A stretch of DNA of 20,158 bases, from positions 1-20,158 of IMG/VR virus record IMGVR_UViG_3300022839_000116; one strand, given 5' to 3'. Below, one piece after another: positions 13,261 to 20,158 of the stretch. The notes below the pieces were generated by a model, which was not told where the DNA came from, searched no databases, and saw only the letters and a list, made by a program, of their open reading frames with translations. The position numbers and the translations under genes were made by a program. The stretch is from a virus. How positions within the stretch are numbered: position 1 is the first letter of the stretch; every line of letters begins with the position of its first letter.

Positions 13261-15003
13261 ATGGCAGACACTATCACTAGATTCACAGCAGGAGCGATTG
13301 TTCCTGCATTAGAAGTATGGGGTGGTTATCAACGATTTGAATTTGATGATCATTTTGTAAAGTTACAAGCATATAACAAATTTGTTCCATTTGGCGGTAA
13401 CTCCTCGGTTACATCCATAGAATCCATCAATAATAATCTTGCGGGGTTCAGGTTTAGGCATGTTACTGATCCCACATCTCCTAACAATTATGGCACATTC
13501 TCTCTGAACTTTTTTAATAATGCAGCAGATACAACTGGAACAAATATATTTATATACGAGTTGGGAGACTTCCATTTTGCGGAAGCTGTTTCTATGCTGC
13601 AAAACCTCACAATGATGGGTAACAGAATTATAAATGTTGCTGCGGGGATAGCTGGAACAGACGCAGTTAACGTAGATCAAATGAATGCAGCAGTTGCCAT
13701 AGGAGGTTCGGTTACATTAACAGGAGATGTAACGGGTTCAGGAACGGCCGGAACGCCTTTTGCCACAACGCTTACTTTAAGGCTAAACGAAATACTAGTT
13801 CCTAACGGTGATGTTTCTTTGAATAGCAAAAAGATTAACAGTTTAGCCAATGGGACGCTCAGTTCTGATGGTGTGAATTTAGGCCAAATGAACTCAGCTA
13901 TTTCGTCTGCGGTTTCAGCTGGAACCATTACATTAACAGGTAACGTTACAGGTTCTGGAACAGTTGGAAGCTCATTCGCAACCACGCTTACTTTAAGGCT
14001 AAATCAAATATTAACCCCTAACGCTGCTGTTAACATGAGCTCCCAAAATTTAGTGAGCGTTGGCAATATAGGTGTTGGGGTTGCTTCTCCTACACTCGGC
14101 ATACAATTTCCAAATACGGTAGATGATTGTAAATTATGCCTGTATCAAAATTCAGCAAACAGCTTTCAAGTTTACGGTTTTGGTGTAACGCCTGCTACTC
14201 TAAAATATAGCGTTGGAAACTCTGTGGCTTCACACGTTTTTTATTGTGGAGCATCGAGCACTACTTCCACTGAATTGTTCAGAATAACAGGAACAGGGAA
14301 TGTTGGTATTGGTGGCGTCACATCACCCAATGTGTCCCTTCAATTCACGGACGTTATTGACACATGTAAGATATCTTTATACCAGACTGCTGCTAATAAA
14401 TTCCAAGTTTTCGGTTTTGGAATAACTAGCGGAACTTTGAGGTATTCTGTTGCGTCAGCTTCTAATGCCCATGTGTTCTATGCAGGCACCTCAAGCACGA
14501 CCTCTGCTGAGATGTTTAGAATTGAATCGAATTACGCAACTGTTGATGAGGGCGTCGGGACTATTTATGGTCGCAGACCTTCCGCTCATATAAGTATGTA
14601 TGCAGGCAATACGAATACAACCTCAGTTGGTTTGTGGGTTAAGTTAAACTGCTCTACTACGGCTACTGCGGGAGCAGTTCAATGCTCTACTTCAGCAAAT
14701 CGCATAACATTTACCGGATCTGATTTGGGAACCGCTTGTGTGGGTATGGTGTCAGGAAGTGCAACTCTTTCATTTTCAGTGGATGCTAGTTCTCTTATCG
14801 GAATATACAAGAATGGCACCACACTATTAAATTCTGCTGTTACATCACTTGGCATCGTTACTAGTGGGAGAGGTTATACGATAACGATTCCCAACATAAT
14901 GGTTTCTCTTTCGCCGGGGGATTACGTTGAAATTTGGGCTCTTACAAATGCGTCTGGAACGATTACGACTCAACACATGAACTTAGCTTGGCATGCCGTT
15001 TAA
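13261..15003 (+). CDS. Large fibre/spike protein with internal duplications
   Basis: This encodes 580 residues. The N-terminal domain (VKLQAYNKFVP, NLAGFRFRHV, NNYGTFSLNFF) and the C-terminal part (TIYGRRPSAHISMYAGNT through IGIYKNGTTLLNS and GDYVEIWALT) match the shorter preceding gene. Between them lie two sets of repeats. A 72-residue-period pair contains TLTGDVTGSGT and TLTLRLN (about 151 and 223). A 79-residue-period pair runs from about 280 and 359, with QVYGFG/QVFGFG and HVFY-x-G-x-SSTTS motifs. Such repeats are typical of phage fibres. No peptidase S74 chaperone end is seen. The ribosome site is weak. Confidence 0.8.
   Translation: MADTITRFTAGAIVPALEVWGGYQRFEFDDHFVKLQAYNKFVPFGGNSSVTSIESINNNLAGFRFRHVTDPTSPNNYGTFSLNFFNNAADTTGTNIFIYELGDFHFAEAVSMLQNLTMMGNRIINVAAGIAGTDAVNVDQMNAAVAIGGSVTLTGDVTGSGTAGTPFATTLTLRLNEILVPNGDVSLNSKKINSLANGTLSSDGVNLGQMNSAISSAVSAGTITLTGNVTGSGTVGSSFATTLTLRLNQILTPNAAVNMSSQNLVSVGNIGVGVASPTLGIQFPNTVDDCKLCLYQNSANSFQVYGFGVTPATLKYSVGNSVASHVFYCGASSTTSTELFRITGTGNVGIGGVTSPNVSLQFTDVIDTCKISLYQTAANKFQVFGFGITSGTLRYSVASASNAHVFYAGTSSTTSAEMFRIESNYATVDEGVGTIYGRRPSAHISMYAGNTNTTSVGLWVKLNCSTTATAGAVQCSTSANRITFTGSDLGTACVGMVSGSATLSFSVDASSLIGIYKNGTTLLNSAVTSLGIVTSGRGYTITIPNIMVSLSPGDYVEIWALTNASGTITTQHMNLAWHAV
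13712..14031 (+). repeat. 216-base-period direct repeat in the spike gene
   Basis: TTACATTAACAGG occurs at 13712 and 13928, and the 20-base ACGCTTACTTTAAGGCTAAA occurs at 13768-13787 and 13984-14003. The offset is 216 bases (72 codons) in both cases. The stretches between have diverged but keep the protein pattern, so the duplication is older than the 42-base one in the fibre shaft. Confidence 0.85.
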
Positions 15004-15028
15004 AAGCAATATTATTACCTTTTATTCG

Positions 15029-15058
15029 TTGACATTTGTAATATAATTATCATATAGT
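15029..15058 (+). promoter_or_regulatory. Sigma-70-type promoter before the scaffold unit
   Basis: TTGACA (15029-15034) and TATAGT (15053-15058) are 18 bases apart, the same spacing as the promoter before rtcB. The start point would be near 15065. The whole spacer is one arm of a long inverted repeat. It would let the scaffold and its neighbours be transcribed separately from the fibre genes. Confidence 0.7.
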
Positions 15059-15083
15059 CGAATTGTTGATAATTATATTACAA
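15036..15083 (+). repeat. 17-bp perfect inverted repeat around the -10 element
   Basis: TTGTAATATAATTATCA (15036-15052) is the exact reverse complement of TGATAATTATATTACAA (15067-15083), with a 14-base loop that contains the -10 element. The right arm touches the AAGGAG ribosome site (15082-15087). It could be an operator for a dimeric repressor. In RNA read through from upstream it could form a hairpin next to the ribosome site. Confidence 0.9.
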
Positions 15084-15093
15084 GGAGCTATTT

Positions 15094-15300
15094 GTGTCTG
15101 ATACCGTTACGACCCCTCAAATGAAAGATGATGTCCAATCTCTCAGCGTTTTCTTCCAAGTTATTTTCCAATCTGCTTCTCAATTGTCTGGTATGCCAGA
15201 TCCTTTAGCACCTGAATATATCGCGTTGAAGAATTTGATGAAGCATAACTGGGCTGAATTTGAAGCTATTTTCAAAAGGTTAGAATCTGACATTGGCTAG
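15094..15300 (+). CDS. Small virion-module protein (68 aa)
   Basis: The start is GTG 15094, six bases after a strong AAGGAG. The 68-residue product looks all-helical (VQSLSVFFQVIFQSASQLSG, then YIALKNLMKHNWAEFEAIFK). It is the first gene behind the inverted-repeat promoter and overlaps the next gene by 8 bases. Being just ahead of scaffold and capsid genes suggests a role in head or tail assembly, but no family is recognised. Confidence 0.65.
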   Translation: MSDTVTTPQMKDDVQSLSVFFQVIFQSASQLSGMPDPLAPEYIALKNLMKHNWAEFEAIFKRLESDIG

Positions 15301-15682
15301 TCCATATCAGTTTCCATGGGTTAATTTCTGCGCTCCTATGCGTGAAAGTATGGACAGTTCGGAGACTTTGTTTTACACAGCTCCCGCTGTCACCTTTTTT
15401 GATAGCATTATTATCACGAACCTAACAAATAGAGAAATATTCATTGATTTTCGATTGTTGGGTGAAAGAATACGGCCAGAAGGAAACGATCCTGTCGTTG
15501 AAAAGCCATGGGTAGCTTATAAGCGTTTAGTTCCTCCTTATAGCACTATTGAGCTTATGCCTTCAGCTCACTCTGCTCTCATTTTAGAAGCTGGAGATTT
15601 CGCATATTTAAACTCCGATTCTTCCGGCAACAAATTTAGCTATATAATAGCAGCCCGTCAATTTTTAGAAACAAGTATTTAG
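15293..15682 (+). CDS. Hypothetical beta-rich virion-module protein
   Basis: This encodes 129 residues from TTG 15293, the only start that gives overlap coupling with the previous gene; ATG 15339 is the nearest in-frame ATG and would remove the conserved-looking N-terminus. The sequence alternates strands (VTFFDSIIITNLTNREIFIDF, then YKRLVPPYSTIELMPS and ALILEAGDFAYL), which suggests a beta-sandwich. Small beta-sandwich proteins in this part of a phage map are often decoration, head-tail or fibre-attachment parts. That is inference only. Confidence 0.6.
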   Translation: MASPYQFPWVNFCAPMRESMDSSETLFYTAPAVTFFDSIIITNLTNREIFIDFRLLGERIRPEGNDPVVEKPWVAYKRLVPPYSTIELMPSAHSALILEAGDFAYLNSDSSGNKFSYIIAARQFLETSI

Positions 15683-15691
15683 AGGTAAACA

Positions 15692-16651
15692 ATGTCAGAT
15701 ACATTTGATCTTAAAGAGATTTTCAACAAAAGACCTGCTCCTGTTCTTGCTGATCCAAAAGAGTCAAAAGCGGAAGCTCCTGTAAAGGAAAAGGAAGAAG
15801 TTATCAAGAAGACAAAGAAAGAGCCTGTTGAAGAGGATGAGGAAGAAGAAGATGAAGAAGATTCTCCTAAAAAACAGGTTGATGAAAGCAAGTCAGAAAA
15901 AGTCGGACAAAAGCTTGACAGAAATCGGGATGATGATGAAGACGACAACCCTAAAGAAAAAGTCCCTGATTATAAAGTAGAGAATGAAAGACTTCAAAGA
16001 ACACTTAGGGATACTCAAAAGTCGTTCCACGAAGATCGAAAGAAGCTATCCGCTTATAAAAAAACAGTCAACAAGTTCATCGATGATGGCGTTCTTACTG
16101 AAGATGAGGCGCAAGTTTTGCTTGATCATACGCAATTCGAAGGTGAAGTTGTCAATGAATCTAAGACACTCATAGCCCGTTATTCTGAAGTTTGGGACAA
16201 AGAAATTGGCAATATTAAGAAATACAACAAGAAAGATGTTCCTCATATTGAACAATGTATCCGAGCTTTCCAACATATGTATGATACTTCCACCGCAAGT
16301 GAGCGGGAAGATATCCTAGATGACTTGTCTAATTATGAAGATGACGAAATTGAGTTTACCAACAGGATGCTCGCACTCGGCAGTGAATACAACGATGATG
16401 TATACTCCGATCTTAAAGATGCTGGCGGCATCCGTAATGTAAAAGCTAAATATCAAGATAAAATTGATGATCTACAAAAAGAGCTTGACAAGATTACAGA
16501 GAAGTATAATAAATTAAAGAAGAAGCATTCTGACTATGATGCCGAACCTGCTAACTTAAGAATTTCTTCAGGTGCAGCTTATGTCGGTGATACGAAGAAT
16601 GATTCGTTAGACTTTGGAAAAATGTTTAAAGACAAGTTCCATCGTCGTTAA
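15692..16651 (+). CDS. Capsid scaffolding protein
   Basis: Scaffold proteins guide coat subunits into a procapsid and then leave or are degraded. This encodes 319 residues with AGAGGTAA before ATG 15692, close to P22 gp8's 303 residues. It is highly charged and helical. It has an acidic Glu/Asp run (about 48-58), a central coiled coil (YKVENERLQRTLRDTQKSF), a second one (DKIDDLQKELDKITEKYNKL) and a basic C-terminus (KMFKDKFHRR). In P22 the basic C-terminal helices bind coat protein, so the same job is likely here. It directly precedes the capsid gene. The call is from composition and position rather than sequence identity. Confidence 0.8.
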   Translation: MSDTFDLKEIFNKRPAPVLADPKESKAEAPVKEKEEVIKKTKKEPVEEDEEEEDEEDSPKKQVDESKSEKVGQKLDRNRDDDEDDNPKEKVPDYKVENERLQRTLRDTQKSFHEDRKKLSAYKKTVNKFIDDGVLTEDEAQVLLDHTQFEGEVVNESKTLIARYSEVWDKEIGNIKKYNKKDVPHIEQCIRAFQHMYDTSTASEREDILDDLSNYEDDEIEFTNRMLALGSEYNDDVYSDLKDAGGIRNVKAKYQDKIDDLQKELDKITEKYNKLKKKHSDYDAEPANLRISSGAAYVGDTKNDSLDFGKMFKDKFHRR

Positions 16652-16877
16652 GGGTTTTTAGATTTCTTACCTTTGTTATTGAATTGGGCATTCCCGGTCG
16701 GCAAAGTCGCTTTCTAAAGCCAGTCTGAGCTTACTAGACGCGAAATTCTAGAATGAGACGACACTAGTCTTACCTCACTCTATCGAACGTACCTTACCTC
16801 AGTATGTAAAGAAAAAAATGGTTATCCACATATGGTTTGTGGATTTGTTATTTAATTTTTACGTATAGAGGTTTTCT
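16652..16877 (+). other. 226-base non-coding leader of the capsid gene
   Basis: No frame is supported here. The segment 16685-16800 is less AT-rich than its surroundings. It contains many short inverted repeats, such as the palindrome ATTCTAGAAT (16745-16754) and GTCTG/TAGAC. The motif CTTACCTCA occurs twice (16769-16777 and 16793-16801), with CTTACCT again at 16666. A hairpin ATCCACA/TGTGGAT (16824-16830 and 16838-16844) precedes a T-rich stretch. An RBS, AGAGG, lies before the capsid ATG. It is probably an untranslated leader with regulatory structure. No clear promoter was found. Confidence 0.45.
16824..16844 (+). terminator. Possible weak terminator or attenuator hairpin
   Basis: A 7-bp stem, ATCCACA with TGTGGAT, encloses a 7-base loop and is followed by TTGTTATTTAATTTTT. 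The stem is short and the T tract interrupted, so at most partial termination or a stabilising 5' hairpin for capsid mRNA is expected. Confidence 0.3.
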
Positions 16878-17987
16878 ATGGCTTATATTCCAGCACTACC
16901 AAACGGATTTTCTACATCCGAAATTCCAGTACACATCAGTCAGGAGTTCTTTAAAGAAACTCTACTTGAAACTAACATGTCCCCATTTATGGGAGCAGAC
17001 GAACAATCTATCGTTCAATTACGACGGAAACCTAATGGCTCCGGTCCTACAGAGACTTTTAACCTAATCCGTGAACTTGATTACAAAAATGTAATTAAGG
17101 GATTTGACCAAATTTCAGGTAAGGGGCAAAACTTAAAGTTCTATTCCGATACTCTTACTGTCGAGTTCCAGGCTCAAGAACCAGCTAAATTATCTGGCGT
17201 TCAAGTTGTTGATATGCAGACCCCTTTGCCTATTTTTGAGCAATTACGACCACAGCTATCTACATCTAGCAAACGGAACCTGACTTATTCCATTTTAAAA
17301 GCAGCTACTTTTGATAACTATCCAGACTTAACGCAAGGTCCTGTTGCCGAACGTGTCTTGTATGGTTCTGGCAATGCTTATAATGTAAGCATTACTGGCG
17401 CGGTCACTGCAATGAACGGAACTGCTTGGGATGAGAGTGGCGCGTCTGTAGATGGTATCAAAAAGATGCGAAACATAGCAGTTACGGGCGGTCTCCAGTA
17501 TCAAGCTGAAAAACGTATTAGCCCTTATATGCTCCATACAAAGAACAATACGCCTTCTCCTTTCTACTGTTATTTCATGGACACCGAATCCCTTGCAGGG
17601 CTTCAGGCTGACCCCAAGTGGAATGCTCAATACCAACGTGGCGTTATTGAAATGGCTAACCAGCCGTCTCTTTTCAATGGTGCTTATTTCCAAGGTCAAA
17701 TTGGCAACATCATGATCTACGAAATGCCTGAGCTTGGTGATTTCCGCGTTACCGCTGGTGGAAGAACTGCGGCATGGAACCTATTTTGTGGCGCGCAAGC
17801 TATCGGTTGCGTATGGCACAAAGACCCATGGTTCGGCGAAGAGTGGAGCAACATGCGCACTGTCGTTGAAATGGCCGTTATGGAAATGAGAGGCATCAAA
17901 GCTCTTAAATTCCCATCATACAAAGCTAACAACCAAGCCGTTGTTATTGAAAACGGTATGATCCACAATCTCGTACAAATCGGCTAA
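16878..17987 (+). CDS. Major capsid protein, N4-gp56/DUF4043-like
   Basis: This is the coat subunit of the icosahedral head, presumably in the HK97 fold. The 369 residues start at ATG 16878 with AGAGG upstream. The N-terminal part (FFKETLLETNMSPFMGAD) and the C-terminal part match the layout I know for N4-gp56/DUF4043 coat proteins. C-terminal blocks include YFMDTESLAGLQADPKWNAQ, then NQPSLFNGAYFQGQIGNIMI, LFCGAQAIGCVW and DPWFGEEWSN. It lies directly after the scaffold gene and a long leader, and is cotranscribed with the next gene up to a terminator. The P22-like gene order with this coat type is a mosaic. Confidence 0.9.
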   Translation: MAYIPALPNGFSTSEIPVHISQEFFKETLLETNMSPFMGADEQSIVQLRRKPNGSGPTETFNLIRELDYKNVIKGFDQISGKGQNLKFYSDTLTVEFQAQEPAKLSGVQVVDMQTPLPIFEQLRPQLSTSSKRNLTYSILKAATFDNYPDLTQGPVAERVLYGSGNAYNVSITGAVTAMNGTAWDESGASVDGIKKMRNIAVTGGLQYQAEKRISPYMLHTKNNTPSPFYCYFMDTESLAGLQADPKWNAQYQRGVIEMANQPSLFNGAYFQGQIGNIMIYEMPELGDFRVTAGGRTAAWNLFCGAQAIGCVWHKDPWFGEEWSNMRTVVEMAVMEMRGIKALKFPSYKANNQAVVIENGMIHNLVQIG

Positions 17988-18005
17988 AGAAAGGAATTTT
18001 ATATT

Positions 18006-18428
18006 ATGGTCGCTGTTATTAGACACGCTGAAATTGTAAACACAACCGGAGCTGTTGTTGCTCCTGGTGGAGCAATTGTAGAAATTGGTCAAGACAATTC
18101 TCTTCAATCTGTTACTCGCACCTTGGCAGCAATAGATGTCGGGAGCACTGCTGGGAAAATCCAACATGCCAATGGAATGATTTTTGCTGAATTCAGAGGG
18201 GCTACGATTAAATCGGTTAGCTTTGATGTTCAGAGAGACGCCGCTGGTGATGGAACTGGTTTCTTCTACAATTTTTATTACCTTACTGATCAGAGAGCAT
18301 ACGTTGGGTATAAAATTGTTACGTCCAATGGAATAAGCACACTTTTCGTAAGAGATGGTGGTGCAGGCAATGGTCTTCTTGTCGCTACCGATAAGATCGT
18401 TGCAAAAATCGAACTCGGCAATACTTAA
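18006..18428 (+). CDS. Capsid-associated protein, candidate decoration protein
   Basis: This encodes 140 residues with AAAGGAAT upstream. It is rich in Gly, Ala and Val, with many short predicted strands (AVIRHAEIVNTTGAVVAPGG, then IKSVSFDVQRDAAG and YVGYKIVTSNG). It lies 18 bases after the capsid gene and just before a strong terminator, so the two should be made in linked, high amounts. That fits a head decoration or cement protein, but no motif proves it and the family is not recognised. Confidence 0.65.
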   Translation: MVAVIRHAEIVNTTGAVVAPGGAIVEIGQDNSLQSVTRTLAAIDVGSTAGKIQHANGMIFAEFRGATIKSVSFDVQRDAAGDGTGFFYNFYYLTDQRAYVGYKIVTSNGISTLFVRDGGAGNGLLVATDKIVAKIELGNT

Positions 18429-18434
18429 AAGATT

Positions 18435-18464
18435 GGGGGTATGTGAAAGCATATCCCCTTTTTT
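18435..18464 (+). terminator. Intrinsic terminator after the capsid pair
   Basis: GGGGGTATG (18435-18443) pairs with CATATCCCC (18450-18458) over 9 bp with one G-T pair, around a TGAAAG loop, followed by six T. It is GC-rich for this genome. It separates the capsid pair from the adaptor genes. Confidence 0.92.
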
Positions 18465-18491
18465 AAATGTTAATATTAAAGGTTAGTATCA

Positions 18492-19160
18492 ATGGATGTT
18501 ACTGAAATTCTCAAGATTTTAGCCACATTAAGCATAGGCTTAGATGATATTGACGTAACTAATGAAAATGATAGCGATGTAATTGTATTCTTGAGATATA
18601 TCAATCTTGTTTATATTCAATTATTAAATGCTACCGCTTCTGAAAATCCTTTAATCGTTAAATTGCATGAAAAATTAGACTGTACTGATGGCGTTCTTGC
18701 TCCTACATCTAAACCAATATTCTTTCCTAAAGTTATTTATGACATTTCATCTAACACGCCTTTAATGGGTACTTTAGAAGGTGATGTTCTACAAAAAGAC
18801 CCTTCATTAACGCAAACAGGTTCGCCTTTCCAATGGTACTATTCCAATGGCGATATCAACGTTTACCCTTTGGCTACGAGTTTAGTTGTGAATGGTGGCG
18901 GATTTGGTATTAGGTATATTGCCCAGCCTTCTTTGTTAAAACTCACCTCTTTAAGTTCGGATATATTAATCCCGCCTATGTATCAGCAAATATTAGCGGA
19001 TGGTGCAAGTTATTATGTTTTCCAATCTGAAACTGGTTTTAAAGACCAAGGTAAGATGATGTCAGCTCAAGCTAAGTGGGAAGACGGAAAAAGACAGCTG
19101 TTCTCTTATATGAAAAACATAAGCGGCAAAAAAATACTCTCAACGTATAGTCCCGTCTGA
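18492..19160 (+). CDS. Head-tail adaptor protein, P22 gp4-like position
   Basis: Adaptors seal the portal after packaging and receive the tail. This encodes 222 residues with AAAGG ten bases before ATG 18492. The C-terminal part (LIPPMYQQILADGASYYVF, then TGFKDQGKMMSAQAKWEDG) is a pattern I associate with phage adaptor or connector proteins, an all-helical end containing a GA-x-YYVF motif. The position after the capsid gene matches gp4 in P22, though at 222 residues it is longer than gp4's 166. It shares one base with the next start (TGATG). The assignment rests on pattern and position. Confidence 0.65.
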   Translation: MDVTEILKILATLSIGLDDIDVTNENDSDVIVFLRYINLVYIQLLNATASENPLIVKLHEKLDCTDGVLAPTSKPIFFPKVIYDISSNTPLMGTLEGDVLQKDPSLTQTGSPFQWYYSNGDINVYPLATSLVVNGGGFGIRYIAQPSLLKLTSLSSDILIPPMYQQILADGASYYVFQSETGFKDQGKMMSAQAKWEDGKRQLFSYMKNISGKKILSTYSPV

Positions 19161-20158
19161 TGATATACGAAGCTGGATATACTGTTGTTGAATTGCACCC
19201 GGCCACCAAGGGAATGAACCTTAACACGGCTCCTGAGCTGCTTAAGCAAGAGTATTCAACTTATATTGAAAACATTATGCCCGACTCTCTTGGTGAGGGT
19301 AAGGTACGACATGGAACAGCTTCATTCGCTGATGTTGTTGGTGAGTCAGTAGTTGACAAAGTTATTAAAGCTTTCCCTTTTACGGCTAACGATGGTAGCA
19401 AGCAGCAAATCCTTTATTATAACGGATTAAAGAATTTTGCTGAGTTTACAAACTTAAGAATTATTTCATCTAATACTATTTTGGTTACAAGCCCCAATGT
19501 TGGTTTGTTTAAGCCAGATACGTTTTTGAGGGTGCAGTATAACTATGGTGAAGAAGCTGATGCTATCTATTTGATAACAAACATTGTTCCTGTCGCAGGT
19601 CATGCTAACTCAGTCTACGTAGAGGTTGAGGATAATAGTTTCCCTGACAATCTTGTTGATTTCTATTCGCAAGCCGTTAATCCAAACCCGCAACGTATTA
19701 GTAGCACTTCATTTAGCATAACAGTTCCTGCTGATTTCATTGCAGAAGCATACTATTTTGAGGGACAGAAATTAAAACTATCCATTGATGGTTTTCCAAC
19801 CAATCTTGTTATTGCAGTTGGCGGAGTTGATGACACGGTTGAAGGTGAAATAACCTTTATAACAACCCTTCCTAATGTCCCTGCTTTTACTAATGCTAAC
19901 GAACGACTTTTAAGTTATGAATCCCTAACCCCTTCTGTGTCTGTTATTTATAATTCCTATGGCTACATCAAAGTCTTGGATATGAAGACAAAGACCCTTC
20001 TTGGAGGTGCTGATCAGACTATTGAAAATTTGTCAGTAGCTTGCGTTCCACGTTCTGAATGCTTTGCGAAGCGTTTGTGGATATTCAACGGCGTTGACGA
20101 TGTAATGATATGGGATGGTGCGGTTTTAAAGGTATATGAAGAGCCTGTAAAAGAAAGA
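19160..20158 (+). CDS. P22 gp10-like tail hub/DNA stabilisation protein, partial
   Basis: The frame is open from ATG 19160 to the window edge, 333 residues without a stop, so the C-terminus is missing. It starts MIYEAGYTVVELHPATKG and is beta-rich throughout. It contains the segment CVPRSECFAKRLW (about 295-307) followed by FNGVDDVMIWDG, a pattern seen in phage stabilisation and tail hub proteins built of repeated beta blades. The order capsid, adaptor, then this gene matches gp5, gp4 and gp10 in P22. Its start overlaps the previous stop, and no ribosome site of its own is seen, so it is coupled. The family call is moderate. Confidence 0.65.
   Translation, partial: MIYEAGYTVVELHPATKGMNLNTAPELLKQEYSTYIENIMPDSLGEGKVRHGTASFADVVGESVVDKVIKAFPFTANDGSKQQILYYNGLKNFAEFTNLRIISSNTILVTSPNVGLFKPDTFLRVQYNYGEEADAIYLITNIVPVAGHANSVYVEVEDNSFPDNLVDFYSQAVNPNPQRISSTSFSITVPADFIAEAYYFEGQKLKLSIDGFPTNLVIAVGGVDDTVEGEITFITTLPNVPAFTNANERLLSYESLTPSVSVIYNSYGYIKVLDMKTKTLLGGADQTIENLSVACVPRSECFAKRLWIFNGVDDVMIWDGAVLKVYEEPVKER

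Noticed and set aside
15679-15948. Minus-strand serine-rich frame
   Set aside because: It is the complement of the Glu/Asp-rich tract of the scaffold gene and has no ribosome site or context of its own.
15984-16175. Plus-strand 63-codon frame inside the scaffold gene
   Set aside because: It is an out-of-frame internal frame with no ribosome site, and the scaffold frame explains the region.
16822-16830. TTATCCACA, a perfect DnaA box, as a replication origin
   Set aside because: It is a single copy that forms one arm of a hairpin, with no box cluster, no AT-rich repeats and no replication genes nearby.
16837-17067. Plus-strand 76-codon frame overlapping the capsid start
   Set aside because: It lies mostly inside the capsid gene in another frame and lacks a convincing ribosome site.
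17916-18452. Minus-strand 178-codon frame
   Set aside because: It spans the opposite strand of the capsid end, the 140-residue gene and part of the terminator, all of which have better coding and control signals on the plus strand.

Overview
The window is a contiguous piece of an AT-rich tailed double-stranded DNA phage (or prophage). Every supported gene lies on the + strand, packed end to end. Stop codons, including TGA, and Shine-Dalgarno-type leaders fit the ordinary bacterial code. The head and packaging genes follow the order of P22-like podoviruses: terminase large subunit, portal, scaffold, major capsid, head-tail adaptor, hub-like protein. The capsid protein, however, looks like the N4-gp56/DUF4043 group. 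No integrase, repressor, tRNA or host gene is visible, so neither the host nor the lifestyle can be named from this sequence.

Positions 1-4046 hold a tightly coupled string of about 15 very small genes (30-218 codons), many overlapping by 1-8 bases. Most have no recognisable function. Two encode tiny membrane proteins, two neighbours look like diverged tandem paralogs, and several contain short in-frame repeats. This resembles a phage accessory or host-takeover cluster.

Positions 4047-6181 are a separate unit. A promoter with a perfect 14-base palindrome between its -35 and -10 elements precedes a structured leader. Then come an RtcB-type RNA ligase with a complete set of catalytic residues, a short PnuC-like membrane protein, a small hypothetical gene and a strong intrinsic terminator. 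RNA repair and nicotinamide precursor uptake together suggest maintenance of host RNA and NAD during infection, possibly against tRNA-cleaving or NAD-depleting defences (inference).

Positions 6182-20158 are the packaging and virion module. Terminase and portal are followed by an unusual block of about 5.7 kb: a patatin-like phospholipase with an intact Ser-Asp dyad, a long coiled-coil fibre protein, and two related fibre or spike proteins. After this block lies a second promoter embedded in a 17-bp perfect inverted repeat that abuts the next ribosome binding site. It leads into two small genes and the scaffold. A 226-base non-coding leader then precedes the capsid gene. The capsid gene and a 140-residue companion end at another intrinsic terminator, and the adaptor and hub-like genes follow, the last running off the window.

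The most interesting items are the phospholipase placed among structural genes, the rtcB/pnuC-like pair with its structured palindromic control region, and the inverted-repeat promoter before the scaffold.
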